DNA of 64,000 nt from CAYNZP01 sp964401835 (GCA_964401835.1 CAYNZP010000010.1:35886-99885); one strand, 5' to 3'. Counted from the first letter of the stretch, positions 45,076 through 56,092 are shown. Notes: generated from the sequence alone by a model not told the origin. Numbers and translations: made by a program.

Positions 45076-45171
45076 AATCACTTTTTACTTAATTTCTTTT
45101 CTGAATGGACGATAAGAAAATTAGCGGGTTTTGCGCTTATTATTTATCTGGGTACAAGCCAGGTTTTAAAC

Positions 45172-45399
45172 ATGGAAATAAAAATTCCTGACGAAATTGT
45201 CCGACGTGCGGAGGCGAATGCCACAGAGCTTCGTGTTGCTCTGGCGATACAGCTCTATGCCGATAATCGCATCGATTATATCGACGCACTTGAGCTTGCG
45301 GGGATGCCCAAGCCTTATTTCAACAAGGAACTTCTTAGTCGCGGCTTAAGCATCCAGGATTATCCGGCGGGCTCGATACCGCAGAGAAATGCCAGCTGA
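45172..45399 (+). CDS. UPF0175 family small protein
   Basis: A 75-residue protein resembling the UPF0175 family: ELRVALAIQLYADNRIDYIDALELAGMPKPYFNKELLSRGLSIQD follows the family's pattern of a helix-turn-helix-like repeat. UPF0175 members often act as antitoxin-like or DNA-associated partners in two-gene modules, usually beside a PIN or DUF3368 toxin. Here no such partner is adjacent: bioF lies upstream and coaE downstream. It may be an orphan left from a module or a chromosomal regulator. Confidence 0.75.
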   Translation: MEIKIPDEIVRRAEANATELRVALAIQLYADNRIDYIDALELAGMPKPYFNKELLSRGLSIQDYPAGSIPQRNAS

Positions 45400-45443
45400 T
45401 TAGCTTGACATGTTTTCTGCATTGTGAGAACCTTCGTTAACAA

Positions 45444-46070
45444 ATGGCCCCCTCAAAAACCAAACCAGTTATTGGAATAGTCGGTGGTATCGGTTCAGGC
45501 AAAAGCTCTGTAGCAGCCGAGTTTGCCGAGTTGGGCTGTAAGCTTATTGATGCCGACAAAATCGGCCATGGCCTTCTTGAACGGGATGAGGTGAAACGAA
45601 ATCTTGTCGCCAGGTGGGGCAAGGATATTCTCGACCCGGATGGCAGTATCAATCGCTCAGCAGTTGCCAAAATCGTATTTATTGATCCCTATGAACTCCA
45701 GGCTCTCAATAATTTGCTCCATCCGCTTATTCGGGAGCAAATTGAAAAGCAGATAGGCCAAACACAACTGGAAGACGAATTTTGCGGGGTCATTTTAGAT
45801 GCTGCCGTAATGTTTGAAGCAGGTTGGGATGAGCTTTGTACCCACAAAATATTCGTATATTCCCCCGACCAGCTCCGAGCTCAGCGGGTCAAGGCCACTC
45901 GCGGGTGGGATGACGAGGTCTGGCAAAAAAGGGAAAAAATGCAAATTTTACTGGACAAAAAAGAAAAACTTTGCGATTATACTCTTGATAACAGTTCCAA
46001 CCTTTCTTGCCTGCATGAGCGGGTCCGTGAGCTTTTTCACCAGATAATCAAAGCTACGGATTGTTCCTAA
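45444..46070 (+). CDS. coaE: Dephospho-CoA kinase
   Basis: A 208-residue P-loop kinase that phosphorylates dephospho-CoA, the last step of coenzyme A synthesis. GIVGGIGSGKSSVAAEFAELG (about 10-30) is the Walker A region, followed by IDADKIGH, the family's CoA-substrate aspartate segment. LLHPLIREQIEKQI is the mid-protein CoaE helix, and AQRVKATRGW contains the lid arginine. Length is normal. 206 nt of gene-free sequence separate it from rho. Confidence 0.95.
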   Translation: MAPSKTKPVIGIVGGIGSGKSSVAAEFAELGCKLIDADKIGHGLLERDEVKRNLVARWGKDILDPDGSINRSAVAKIVFIDPYELQALNNLLHPLIREQIEKQIGQTQLEDEFCGVILDAAVMFEAGWDELCTHKIFVYSPDQLRAQRVKATRGWDDEVWQKREKMQILLDKKEKLCDYTLDNSSNLSCLHERVRELFHQIIKATDCS

Positions 46071-46276
46071 AGTTTTATTGGGAGCCAATTTCAAAGGGAA
46101 GTCAGGACTGTCACTACCAAGTGTAATATCACCGTAAGATGTTGATAATTAATCTATAGCAGTTCACGAGATATCCCAGGATTCAGACTGAACAAGATAG
46201 TTCAGTTATTTGAAAATTTTCGTCTCTGCAATTCCATAGAAGCAGAAATATACCATTTTGGAGGCTCAATTGGGCT

Positions 46277-47791
46277 ATGGCAAAGATTGTAAAAAAAGCA
46301 AAGAAGGCGGCTAAGAAAAAGACTTCAAAGAAGTCCGTAAAAAAAACACCAGAAGCTGATGTGACTGTTGAGGAAGTCCTTGAAGAAACCAACGAAAAAC
46401 CGGTCGAAATCGTTGAGCAAACAGAGGCTGTTGAGCCCGTCGCAGAGGAAGTTAAGGCTGAAAAGGATAGTGCCGATGAGATCGTGGATTTCGATGCTGA
46501 GATGCACGCCAAGTACGAGAAGGTCAAAAGAGGGGAATTGCACATAACTGACCTTCAGAAGATGTCGGTAGCCGAGCTTCACGAGATCGCCAAGGCTGAA
46601 GATTTAGCTGAATACACTGGCTTGGGCAAGCAGGAACTTGTCTTCAGGATCCTCAAAAGTCGAATCCAGAAGGACGGCTTGATGTATGGCGAAGGTGTCC
46701 TGGAAATCCTGCCTGACGGCTTCGGCTTCCTTCGTAGTCCGGATTATAATTATCTGCCAAGTCCCGATGACATCTACGTTTCACCCAGCCAGATTCGCCG
46801 CTTTGGGCTGAGGCAGGGAAATATCGTGGCTGGGCAAATTCGACCTCCAAAAGAATCTGAAAAATACTTCGCCCTTTTGAGAGTGGAAGCTGTCAACTTC
46901 GAAGATCCTGACCAACTAACCGACAAGGTAAACTTTGAAGATCTTACCCCTACCCACCCAGACAGGCGGCTTTTCATGGAGAGCACACCGGAAGAGCTCA
47001 ATATGCGGGTTGTAAACATGGTTACTCCGATAGGCTTCGGTCAGCGTATGCTCATTGTAGCTCCTCCGCGTACAGGTAAGACTGTCCTGCTTCAAAAGAT
47101 CGCAAATTCTATCACCTACAATCATCCTGACACTTATGTAATTATCCTGCTGATTGACGAGAGGCCGGAAGAAGTTACCGACATGGAGCGGAATACTCAG
47201 GCTGAGGTTATTTCGTCGACCTTCGATGAGCCGTCTTCAAGGCATATCCAGATTGCCGAGATGGTTTCGTCCAAGGCTCGCCGAATGGTCGAGTATGGCA
47301 AAGACGTCGTGATACTGCTGGACAGCATTACTCGACTCGCTCGGGCTTACAACACAGAGGCACCGCATTCCGGCAAGATACTTACCGGTGGTGTGGATGC
47401 AAGCGCCCTGCAGTCACCAAAAAGGTTCTTCGGCGCAGCACGTAACATAGAAGAGGGCGGTTCGCTTACTGTTATCGGCACTGCCTTGATAGATACCGGC
47501 AGCAGGATGGACGAGGTTATCTTCGAAGAATTTAAGGGGACGGGTAACAGCGAATTGCATCTTGACCGTCGCCTCGTCGACCGTCGCGTCTGGCCGGCAA
47601 TTGACATCAGCCGAAGCGGTACACGTAAGGAAGAACTCCTGCTCGATCCGACCGAGCTTAAACTTACATTCCGTCTGCGTAAGGTCCTTGCCGAAATGCA
47701 ACCGGTTGAGGCTATGGAACTTCTCGTAAGCCGATTGGCTAAGTTAAAAACCAATGCGGAATTCCTCATGTCGATGAATGTCGACGCTTAA
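46277..47791 (+). CDS. rho: Transcription termination factor Rho
   Basis: A 504-residue RNA helicase that terminates transcription. The first ~80 residues are an added low-complexity region: a Lys/Ala-rich start (KKAKKAAKKKTSKKSVKK), then a Glu/Val-rich acidic stretch. From about 90 the standard Rho begins (ITDLQKMSVAELHEIAKAED), then the cold-shock RNA-binding domain (GVLEILPDGFGFLRSPDYNYLPSPDD) and the ATPase with Walker A APPRTGKTVLL, Walker B VVILLDSITRLARAYN and the R loop SRSGTRKEELL. Long charged N-terminal inserts are common in Rho from several phyla. A terminator follows 30 nt after the stop. Confidence 0.97.
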   Translation: MAKIVKKAKKAAKKKTSKKSVKKTPEADVTVEEVLEETNEKPVEIVEQTEAVEPVAEEVKAEKDSADEIVDFDAEMHAKYEKVKRGELHITDLQKMSVAELHEIAKAEDLAEYTGLGKQELVFRILKSRIQKDGLMYGEGVLEILPDGFGFLRSPDYNYLPSPDDIYVSPSQIRRFGLRQGNIVAGQIRPPKESEKYFALLRVEAVNFEDPDQLTDKVNFEDLTPTHPDRRLFMESTPEELNMRVVNMVTPIGFGQRMLIVAPPRTGKTVLLQKIANSITYNHPDTYVIILLIDERPEEVTDMERNTQAEVISSTFDEPSSRHIQIAEMVSSKARRMVEYGKDVVILLDSITRLARAYNTEAPHSGKILTGGVDASALQSPKRFFGAARNIEEGGSLTVIGTALIDTGSRMDEVIFEEFKGTGNSELHLDRRLVDRRVWPAIDISRSGTRKEELLLDPTELKLTFRLRKVLAEMQPVEAMELLVSRLAKLKTNAEFLMSMNVDA

Positions 47792-47819
47792 GGATTTTGC
47801 TTTGATCTGATATTTCCAG

Positions 47820-47848
47820 GCCCTGCCCCTTTGGGGTAGGGCTTTTTT
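47820..47848 (+). terminator. Rho-independent terminator after rho
   Basis: GCCCTGCCCC-TTT-GGGGTAGGGC forms a ten-pair stem, including one weak T-G pair, with a 3-nt loop followed by six T. It sits between rho and the HAD phosphatase gene that starts 14 nt later. Confidence 0.92.
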
Positions 47849-47862
47849 AAAAAGGATTAACA

Positions 47863-48513
47863 ATGAAGTTTAAAGCTGTACTTTTTGACTTGGACGGAAC
47901 GCTACTGGATACTCTTGCAGACCTGGCAGATTCTGCAAATTTTGCATTGGAACAGATGGGTTTTCCTACTCATCCAGTTGATGCCTATAAGATTTTCGTG
48001 GGCGATGGCGTAATAAATCTCGCAGCAAGGTCTATTCCGGACGACAGTTCCAATCCAACAAATATTGACAAGATGGTCACAATAATGCGGGACGAGTACA
48101 GCCGACGCTGGAACAATAAAACAAAACCCTATGACGGCATTGCAGACATGCTGGATAGTCTTTCCAATGACGGATTAAAACTTTCAGTGCTGTCAAACAA
48201 ACCACACGATTTTACACTTCTTTGTGTTGAAGAGTTTCTCGGCAAGTGGCACTTCGATGTTGTCCAGGGTGTTACAGATAGTGTCGAGCCCAAGCCTGAC
48301 CCAACCGGTGCAATAAAAGTTTCTCAGGAATTGGATGTCCCTACAGAGGAATTTCTCTACCTTGGCGACACCAATACGGACATGCAAACCGCAACCGCAG
48401 CTGGCATGTATGCGGTGGGTGTGCTTTGGGGTTTCAGAAGTGCAGAAGAACTCGAGGCCAATGGCGCAAAAGTTCTGATTGAACACCCGCGTGAGTTGTT
48501 CGAATTGCTCTAG
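47863..48513 (+). CDS. gph: HAD hydrolase, phosphoglycolate phosphatase-like
   Basis: A 216-residue haloacid dehalogenase-type phosphatase. The nucleophile motif is FDLDGTLLDT (Asp9, Asp11), motif II is LSVLSNKP, motif III contains VEPKPDP with the Lys at about 147, and motif IV is YLGDTNTDMQTA. The alpha-helical cap lies between motifs I and II (about 20-85). Gph-type proteins dephosphorylate 2-phosphoglycolate formed in DNA repair, but related enzymes act on pyrophosphate or other phosphates. AAGGA precedes the ATG. Its TAG stop is shared within CTAG with the convergent gene. Confidence 0.88.
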   Translation: MKFKAVLFDLDGTLLDTLADLADSANFALEQMGFPTHPVDAYKIFVGDGVINLAARSIPDDSSNPTNIDKMVTIMRDEYSRRWNNKTKPYDGIADMLDSLSNDGLKLSVLSNKPHDFTLLCVEEFLGKWHFDVVQGVTDSVEPKPDPTGAIKVSQELDVPTEEFLYLGDTNTDMQTATAAGMYAVGVLWGFRSAEELEANGAKVLIEHPRELFELL

Positions 48514-49385
48514 CTTTTTACAGCCTGACAAATCGCTCGGATATAGTCCGGGTTCGTGCCACAGCAACCGCCGATAAAATTTGCGCCCGCATCGATAAGA
48601 TTTGTTACAAATCCGGCAAATTCATCAACGCCCATTGGAAAAACAGTGCCGCCATCACTGGACATTTGCGGCAGGCCTGCGTTTGCCTTGATCCATATTG
48701 GTAGTTGTGTCGCAGAGCGGAATAATTCGGCGACCTTAACATAATTGTCAGGTCCGACTCCGCAATTTGCCCCGACGCCATCAGCGCCGTTAGCTTCGGC
48801 TGCTGCGGCCAGGTCTGCTGGGGAATTGCCCATCATTGTCGAGGTTTTGTCAGGCCCGGAAGCAAACGTCATCGAAGCGATGACAGGAAGGCTCGTAGCC
48901 TGCCTGGCTGCTTTGAGGGCAATGACCAATTCGTCCAACTCGTTGAAGGTTTCCAGGACGATGGCATCAACGCCACCTCGTTCGAGTGCTTTTGCTGATT
49001 CGGCAAAAGCTTCCGAAAATTCTTCAGCAGGAAATTCATCCATCATTACGATTTTCCCTGTCGGACCAAGCGAACCGAAAACTTTTACGTCCTGGCCGGC
49101 TGCCTTTTTGCTTATTGCGGCGCCTTTTTCAGCCAGCTCTGCTGCACGCTCTGCTGCGCCATCAGGGGTGAGGACGAACCTGTTGGCACCGAAAGTATTA
49201 GTTAGAATTATATCGCTACCAGCTTCGACGTAGCTTCTGGCCACTGCCTCTACAGCTTCTGGCTTATCCGCATTCCAGAATTCAGGAAGGGCGCCTGCGG
49301 GCAAGCCCTGATTTTGAAGCTCCGTTCCCCATGCGCCGTCTATTACGCGAACCTGTTGAGCAAATTGTTTAAGGTCAAGTGACAT
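48510..49385 (-). CDS. Homocysteine S-methyltransferase domain protein
   Basis: A 291-residue protein covering the zinc-dependent homocysteine-binding domain of MetH/BHMT/MmuM. The opening VIDGAWGTELQNQGLP and the zinc cysteines in GANCGVGPDNY (about 207) and FIGGCCGTNPDYIRAI (about 275-276) are intact. Such stand-alone proteins use S-methylmethionine, betaine or a separate corrinoid protein as methyl donor; the MetH folate and cobalamin domains are not fused or nearby. Its stop codon overlaps the convergent gph stop in the palindrome CTAG. Confidence 0.88.
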   Translation of the reverse strand: MSLDLKQFAQQVRVIDGAWGTELQNQGLPAGALPEFWNADKPEAVEAVARSYVEAGSDIILTNTFGANRFVLTPDGAAERAAELAEKGAAISKKAAGQDVKVFGSLGPTGKIVMMDEFPAEEFSEAFAESAKALERGGVDAIVLETFNELDELVIALKAARQATSLPVIASMTFASGPDKTSTMMGNSPADLAAAAEANGADGVGANCGVGPDNYVKVAELFRSATQLPIWIKANAGLPQMSSDGGTVFPMGVDEFAGFVTNLIDAGANFIGGCCGTNPDYIRAICQAVKS

Positions 49386-49458
49386 TAGAAAGATTCCTTC
49401 CCGTTAAAGTTGCAATTCAGCGGCTAAATATAACAACTGTTTTTCTTTGATGTCTACA

Positions 49459-50556
49459 TCAATTCTCTGGGGCCTGCTGAGAAGTTACCAAAAGGACCCG
49501 TCTGTACATTTCTACCTTCTCGATGATATTTTCCTGTTGCGGATCGATTTCCAGGCTCATTTGCCAGGCTTGCAAAGCCTCTTCAAGAAATTCACGCTTT
49601 TGGTTAACTCTATGCACGTCCAGTAGCAAATTTCCATAACGTGCCCAGATTTCTTTGTCTCGCGGTGCAAGCTTGATAGCTTTTTTTGCCGCTACAACAG
49701 CTCTTCCGAGACTTCCAGCATTTTTTGCAGCCGACGCAAAATTCAGCCATGCCGTCGGATCGTCGTCCTGAAGCTTTGCCGCTTCGGAATATTCAGCCAT
49801 GGCTCCATCGGTATCGCCAAGGTCTGTCAATACTTCGCCAAGTGATTCGCGTGCCTTGCTGAAATCGGGCGCCTTTGAAAGAACTTTGCGCCAGGTGTCG
49901 CGGGCCATCATGAGCTTGCCCCGGGACTGATAGAGCGTTGCAAGATTATATCGAGCCTCTAAAAAGTCTTCGTCCTGCCTGAGCAGTTCTAGGTAATTTT
50001 GCTCAGCTTGGCCGAAATAACCAAGCCGCGACTGAATTACTGCCAGGTTGAACCTTGCTGTCCGGTCATCAGGACTTATTCCAACTAACATCTCAAAGAT
50101 GGGCAGGGCATCCTCGTACCTCCTGTCTGCCAAAAGTGCTACAGACAGGCCTTTCAGGGCATCGGGATTATCGCTGTCCAATTCTGCTGCCCGGTAAAAA
50201 CAAGCAATAGCCGTTTCGTTTTTGCCAAATCCCAAGGCTCGATTGCCGGCAGCTATAAAAGTTTCATGTTCATTACCGAGGCTGCGGATGCCCTCTGTGA
50301 AAGCTGTCAGCGAATCTGAGCCGAACCCTTTCCAAAGCTGCTCATCGCGAAACCTTCCTTTTACTTCCCTAAGCCACTTAGCAGCCGGGCTGTTTTTAGA
50401 CCGAGTCAGTTTCTTTACAATCGGGGTAGGATGATTCCTGTCATTACCTGTGGGGAGGGAAGTGGGGCGATTTTTGTAATAAAACAAGATGCCTGCAAAA
50501 ACAAGAGACGCAAGTATCGGGATTGTCAAACCGGGCCGCAAATTCATGGCGAACAT
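49459..50556 (-). CDS. Membrane-anchored TPR-repeat protein
   Basis: A 365-residue protein with one N-terminal membrane helix (about 8-26, GLTIPILASLVFAGILFYY) and no signal-peptidase site, so the rest is probably outside the cytoplasm. From about 110 on it consists of at least six tetratricopeptide repeats (AACFYRAAELDSDNPDALKG, FNLAVIQSRLGYFGQAEQNY and so on). The C-terminus (LQAWQMSLEIDPQQENIIEKVEMY) closely resembles the end of the TPR lipoprotein at 6246-7262. Likely a scaffold; partners unknown. Nothing links it functionally to neighbours. Confidence 0.87.
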   Translation of the reverse strand: MFAMNLRPGLTIPILASLVFAGILFYYKNRPTSLPTGNDRNHPTPIVKKLTRSKNSPAAKWLREVKGRFRDEQLWKGFGSDSLTAFTEGIRSLGNEHETFIAAGNRALGFGKNETAIACFYRAAELDSDNPDALKGLSVALLADRRYEDALPIFEMLVGISPDDRTARFNLAVIQSRLGYFGQAEQNYLELLRQDEDFLEARYNLATLYQSRGKLMMARDTWRKVLSKAPDFSKARESLGEVLTDLGDTDGAMAEYSEAAKLQDDDPTAWLNFASAAKNAGSLGRAVVAAKKAIKLAPRDKEIWARYGNLLLDVHRVNQKREFLEEALQAWQMSLEIDPQQENIIEKVEMYRRVLLVTSQQAPEN

Positions 50557-50638
50557 TGTAATTGCCCGCTTCTCATTGGTGGAATAAATAATAAATATTT
50601 GCTCAGAAATAGCCTTAGGGGGCTCTGATTAATTGGAT

Positions 50639-50682
50639 AAAAAACGGGCGAGCCTTCTAAGCAAAAGGCCCGCCCGTTTTTA
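50639..50682 (-). terminator. Bidirectional rho-independent terminator
   Basis: A perfect 10-bp stem AAAACGGGCG/CGCCCGTTTT continues inside as GCCTT/AAGGC, flanked by A on one side and T on the other. It lies 30 nt past the PEP-CTERM gene stop on the minus strand and can also work on the plus strand. Confidence 0.88.
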
Positions 50683-50711
50683 TTAGTAATACTACTTTTA
50701 TTATTTGTTAG

Positions 50712-51716
50712 TTACTTTCTGCGACGTCGAATAACAGCTAGGCTGCTGCCGATTACCAGCAGTGAAAGCGTTGCAGGTTCCGGAACCGGAACAAAGCCCA
50801 GGCCTTCAACGTCGGTCAGGCCGCCAAGCTGGCCATAGGGTGTATTGTTTCCGTTTGCCAGTGTTACATCTACGAAATAGTCGTTGTCCCAACTGTCGGT
50901 GTACCCGATAAGATTGTTGCTGTCCGGATCCCAACCAAGGGCTTCAAATCTGAGGTTGGGGTCGAGGCCGTCGTTCATGTCATTGTCGACGACAGAAGTA
51001 ATGGCAGCTGTTGAGATATCAACTATATAAAGCTCGTCATTGGTGTCCTCGTCGTCGACGACGTAGAGGACTCCCTGATTGTTGAAGACCATGTCTTCGC
51101 CGTTATCGACAGCTTCGCTCAGGCCGGTCATCTGCCCAAGGTCGACCAACAGGCTTCCGTCGGTCTTACTGATTTTCAGGAGCTTGTCTGTGGCTGTGTG
51201 GTCTTTGTCCAGAGCGAAAAGTTCGCCGGTTAATGGGTTAATACCCAGTCCGCTTATGTTACCGGTTGCGCCGCCCGCGATTGTTCCAAGGACGGTCACG
51301 ACATTGTCATTGATTGTTGAAGCATTGTTGATATTGAAGCTCAGCAGTACCTGGCCGGATGTTCCGCCAAGGCTGGCATCGAGAGCCATGTATGCCGTTC
51401 CGTCTGTGTCGAGGGCAAATGCTTCGATGTTTGCTCCTATAGCTTCGATTGTTCCGCCATTATTCCATTTGAGCTGGCCGTAGTCGGTAAAACCTGCTGC
51501 TACTGCTCCACTGCCAATTTGGGTGTAATCGGCAACCGAGAACAACTGGCCGTCGTCTTCGTCGATTCCCCACATTGTGGGCATGGATACAGCTACGGCT
51601 GAACTGATGGATGGTGAAATAACCAGAGCAACTAAAAACGCACAGCTCAGCAGAGTTATGGAAAGAAAACTACTTTGCTTGTAAGACTTGGTGGATACTT
51701 TGAGCGCATTTTCCAT
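50712..51716 (-). CDS. PEP-CTERM-anchored exported protein
   Basis: A 334-residue secreted protein. An N-terminal signal peptide (hydrophobic FLSITLLSCAFLVALVIS, cut near SSAVA) precedes a repetitive Asp/Asn/Gly-rich body (about 45-300) with beta-propeller-like phrases (GLGINPLTGELFALD, DNGEDMVFNNQGVLYVVDD). The C-terminus VPVPEPATLSLLVIGSSLAVIRRRRK is a textbook PEP-CTERM tail: the PEP motif, one membrane helix and an arginine cluster. Exosortase recognises and cleaves such tails to attach proteins to the surface or matrix; no exosortase gene is in this window. GGAGGAGG precedes the ATG. Function unknown. Confidence 0.9.
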   Translation of the reverse strand: MENALKVSTKSYKQSSFLSITLLSCAFLVALVISPSISSAVAVSMPTMWGIDEDDGQLFSVADYTQIGSGAVAAGFTDYGQLKWNNGGTIEAIGANIEAFALDTDGTAYMALDASLGGTSGQVLLSFNINNASTINDNVVTVLGTIAGGATGNISGLGINPLTGELFALDKDHTATDKLLKISKTDGSLLVDLGQMTGLSEAVDNGEDMVFNNQGVLYVVDDEDTNDELYIVDISTAAITSVVDNDMNDGLDPNLRFEALGWDPDSNNLIGYTDSWDNDYFVDVTLANGNNTPYGQLGGLTDVEGLGFVPVPEPATLSLLVIGSSLAVIRRRRK

Positions 51717-52066
51717 TTTTTGCCTCCTCCGGCAATTGTACTGTAACCTTGTTTGTCACCGCTCCAACCGCGAAGCGGCTTCAATACTCCTTGTTTGAGA
51801 CATTGGATTCAGAAAGCAAGCTTGCTAAAAAGGAGTGATTTTCTCCTCCAAGAAAAAGCGAGCTTGAGCACATCTGAGCGACAATAATGATAACATGAAT
51901 CTGACTTGCGTCAAGTCCTTATTATTTAAAAATTTGAATTTAACGGAAAAATAACGTGCCCGGAAGTTTTAAAAAAAACTGCGGCTTGTAAAGAAAATTG
52001 CAGACATTATCATAAGCAGCTTGCTCCGCCTGGGGCAGACCATATAGAAAGTAACAGGATAGGAAA
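51717..52066. other. Gene-free 350-nt region between the PEP-CTERM gene and glyS
   Basis: It should carry both divergent promoters. It holds the palindrome AGCAAGCTTGCT (near 51818-51829) and a short GGAG-CTCC hairpin (near 51833-51857). No open reading frame or RNA class is recognised. Confidence 0.4.
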
Positions 52067-53674
<1,608 letters not shown>

Positions 53675-53700
53675 CTTTTATAAAAGCAAAAGTTATGAAA

Positions 53701-53732
53701 AGTGGTGGCCTTTAACGGCTGCCGCTTTTTTT
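53701..53732 (+). terminator. Rho-independent terminator after glyS
   Basis: AGTGGTGGCC-TTTAAC-GGCTGCCGCT makes a 10-pair stem with three G-T pairs, followed by seven T. It begins 26 nt after the glyS stop. Confidence 0.88.
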
Positions 53733-53829
53733 ATGCGCGTTCCCAAAATTTAATTATTAAAAAGTTTTGATGGAACCAAATGTGCCCGGCGGCGTCAAAT
53801 ATTACGGATGCTCTTTAAGGAGAACGGCT

Positions 53830-56073
53830 ATGAAGACGGCAATTAAGGCGGTAGCGGCAGTTGTGGTTCTGGGTTTTCTCAGTTCGGCGGCCTTGGCGGA
53901 CGGCATGATCGTGCCGGTGGACCCGTCAATACCGGTGCGGGGCAACTGGCGGGTCAAATTTCACCATGTGGACATACTCGTGCGAGACCAGGTTGCATCG
54001 GTCAATATCACGCAGGAGTTCATAAACACCGGCTCGGGCATGATAGAGGTGGAGTACCTATTTCCCGTGCCGCCGGGAGCAGCGATAGATTCGATGACTC
54101 TCCTCGTAAACGGCAAGGAATTCACCGCCAAGCTCCTCAAGGCTGACGAAGCCCGCAAGATATACGAGGATATCGTCCGCAAGAAGAAGGACCCGGCGCT
54201 GCTTGAATATGCGGGCTTTGGCCTGTACCGCACGAGAGCATTTCCGCTCGAGCCCGGCAAGCCGGCAAAGGTTGTCGTTACCTATAAATATATTTGCAAG
54301 AAGGACAACGATCTTGTCGAGGTCTGGTATCCGCTAAATACCGAGAAGTTCTCGGCTGCCGAGATCGAAGATGTAAAGGTCCGTGTCGATATCAAGGCGG
54401 CAGCTGATATTTCTGCCGTTTATTCTCCAACGCACGGCCTGAAGGTAGACCGCAAAAGCCCGCAGCACGTCATAGCCACCTATCACGAAAAGAAGGTCCT
54501 GCCGACGACTGATATCCAGGTCTTTTACAATGTAGCGGAAAAAGACGTCGGGGCGACCTTCCTGACGTATCAGCCGGTGGCCGGTGAGGACGGCTACTTT
54601 ATGCTGCTGGTAAGCCCAAACCCGAGAACAGCTGAGACTAGGGTCGTGCCAAAAGACGTCGTCGTAGTCTTTGACCGTAGCGGCTCGATGAGCGGCGAGA
54701 AGATAAATCAGGCAAAGGATTCGCTGCGATTTATTCTCAATAATCTCAACGAAAAAGACCGCTTCAATATCATCGCCTACAACGACACTATCGAGCCGTT
54801 CTTTGAACATCTTACCGCAGTCTCGAAGGAGAAAATTGACGAGGCAAAGGAACGACTCGACAGGATAGATGCTCGTGGTGGGACAAATATTCATGATGCC
54901 CTTGAAAAGGCTATGAGTTATTTGGCAGTGGGCAGTTTGGCTGATTCGAGGCCAGGGCCAAAGTATGTAATCTTCCTTACAGACGGCTTGGCGACAGTCG
55001 GCAAGACCGATGAAAAGACGATACTGGCTGATACACAAAAGGCCAATATTACTGATGCCCGGTTATTCGCATTCGGTGTAGGCTATGACGTAAATGTTCG
55101 TCTGCTGGATAAGCTTGTCCGTGAAAACAACGGCAGAAGCGATTACGTAAAGCCAAACGAGCCAATCGAAGCGAAGATTTCTTCGCTTTATGCCAAGATT
55201 AAAAACCCGGTTATGACGAATCTGAAAATGCGGCTGGATGGCTTTAGTATTCGCGATATGTACCCGAGTGAGCTTGGGGACCTGTTCGAAGGGGATCAGA
55301 TTGTAGTTGTCGGCCGTTATAGTCAGGTTGTTTGGGGCACCACTCTTGCCAATCCGCAGTTGGTCATAACCGGCCAGTATGGTGGCAAGGAGCGTGGCTT
55401 TGAGTATCCGGTTAAGATTGGCGATGTGAAAGATTCGAGATACGCCTTCGTTGAAAAGCTCTGGGCCATGCGTCGCGTCGGCTGGTTGCTGGATCAGATT
55501 CAGCTTAACGGCGAGTCGAAAGAAGTTATCGATGAGCTTGTCCAGCTGAGCATGAAATACGGCATTATCACGCCGTATACGAGTTTCCTTGCCGACGAGA
55601 GAACAGACCTTGGCGATGCCGATGCGATACGCGAAAGAGCGGAGGTTGAGACAAGAGCGTTGCGAACTGTCAGGGGAAGTGCCGGTCAGGTTCACGCCAT
55701 GAATCGCCAACAATTGAACCAGGCAGCAAAAGCGCCGGCGGCGTATTCTGCTGGCAGAAAGTTAGATATGTATGGTTATAGCAAAACTAAATCTTATGAA
55801 GCAGGCGAGGCTGAGACTGTTTCCAATGTCCGCAACATAGGTAATCAGTCGCTTTATCGCCGCGGAAGAAGCAAGGTCTGGCAGAGCCCGGAAGTAGCCA
55901 AACTTGACCTGAAGAAGGACAAGGACAAGATACAGATTATCGAGCGGTTCAGTGATGAATATTTCGCGCTTGTCCGGGCAAATAATGTTGAGGAAAACCA
56001 GATTCTTTCGGCCCAGCAGGCCGGCGAAGAGCTGCTGATTAGCCTTCGAGGCCAGGCTTATCTGATAAGGTGA
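53830..56073 (+). CDS. Exported VIT and von Willebrand A domain protein
   Basis: About 747 residues. A signal peptide (MKTAIKAVAAVVVLGFLSSAALA) is followed by a VIT domain (about 35-175, with QEFINTGSGMIEVEYLFPVPPG and FPLEPGKPAKVVVTYKY). A vWA domain follows (about 270-450) whose metal-ion site is FDRSGSMSGEK (DxSxS) with a downstream Thr in RGGTNIHDAL and Asp in TDGLATVG. The remainder has a short coiled part and a charged C-terminus. VIT/vWA proteins resemble inter-alpha-trypsin inhibitor heavy chains and are thought to bind proteins; no enzyme activity is implied. The ATG at 53830 has AAGGAGA upstream; an upstream in-frame codon at 53767 is unlikely. Alone between two terminators. Confidence 0.9.
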   Translation: MKTAIKAVAAVVVLGFLSSAALADGMIVPVDPSIPVRGNWRVKFHHVDILVRDQVASVNITQEFINTGSGMIEVEYLFPVPPGAAIDSMTLLVNGKEFTAKLLKADEARKIYEDIVRKKKDPALLEYAGFGLYRTRAFPLEPGKPAKVVVTYKYICKKDNDLVEVWYPLNTEKFSAAEIEDVKVRVDIKAAADISAVYSPTHGLKVDRKSPQHVIATYHEKKVLPTTDIQVFYNVAEKDVGATFLTYQPVAGEDGYFMLLVSPNPRTAETRVVPKDVVVVFDRSGSMSGEKINQAKDSLRFILNNLNEKDRFNIIAYNDTIEPFFEHLTAVSKEKIDEAKERLDRIDARGGTNIHDALEKAMSYLAVGSLADSRPGPKYVIFLTDGLATVGKTDEKTILADTQKANITDARLFAFGVGYDVNVRLLDKLVRENNGRSDYVKPNEPIEAKISSLYAKIKNPVMTNLKMRLDGFSIRDMYPSELGDLFEGDQIVVVGRYSQVVWGTTLANPQLVITGQYGGKERGFEYPVKIGDVKDSRYAFVEKLWAMRRVGWLLDQIQLNGESKEVIDELVQLSMKYGIITPYTSFLADERTDLGDADAIRERAEVETRALRTVRGSAGQVHAMNRQQLNQAAKAPAAYSAGRKLDMYGYSKTKSYEAGEAETVSNVRNIGNQSLYRRGRSKVWQSPEVAKLDLKKDKDKIQIIERFSDEYFALVRANNVEENQILSAQQAGEELLISLRGQAYLIR

Positions 56074-56092
56074 ATTAAATTTACCCTCTGTG

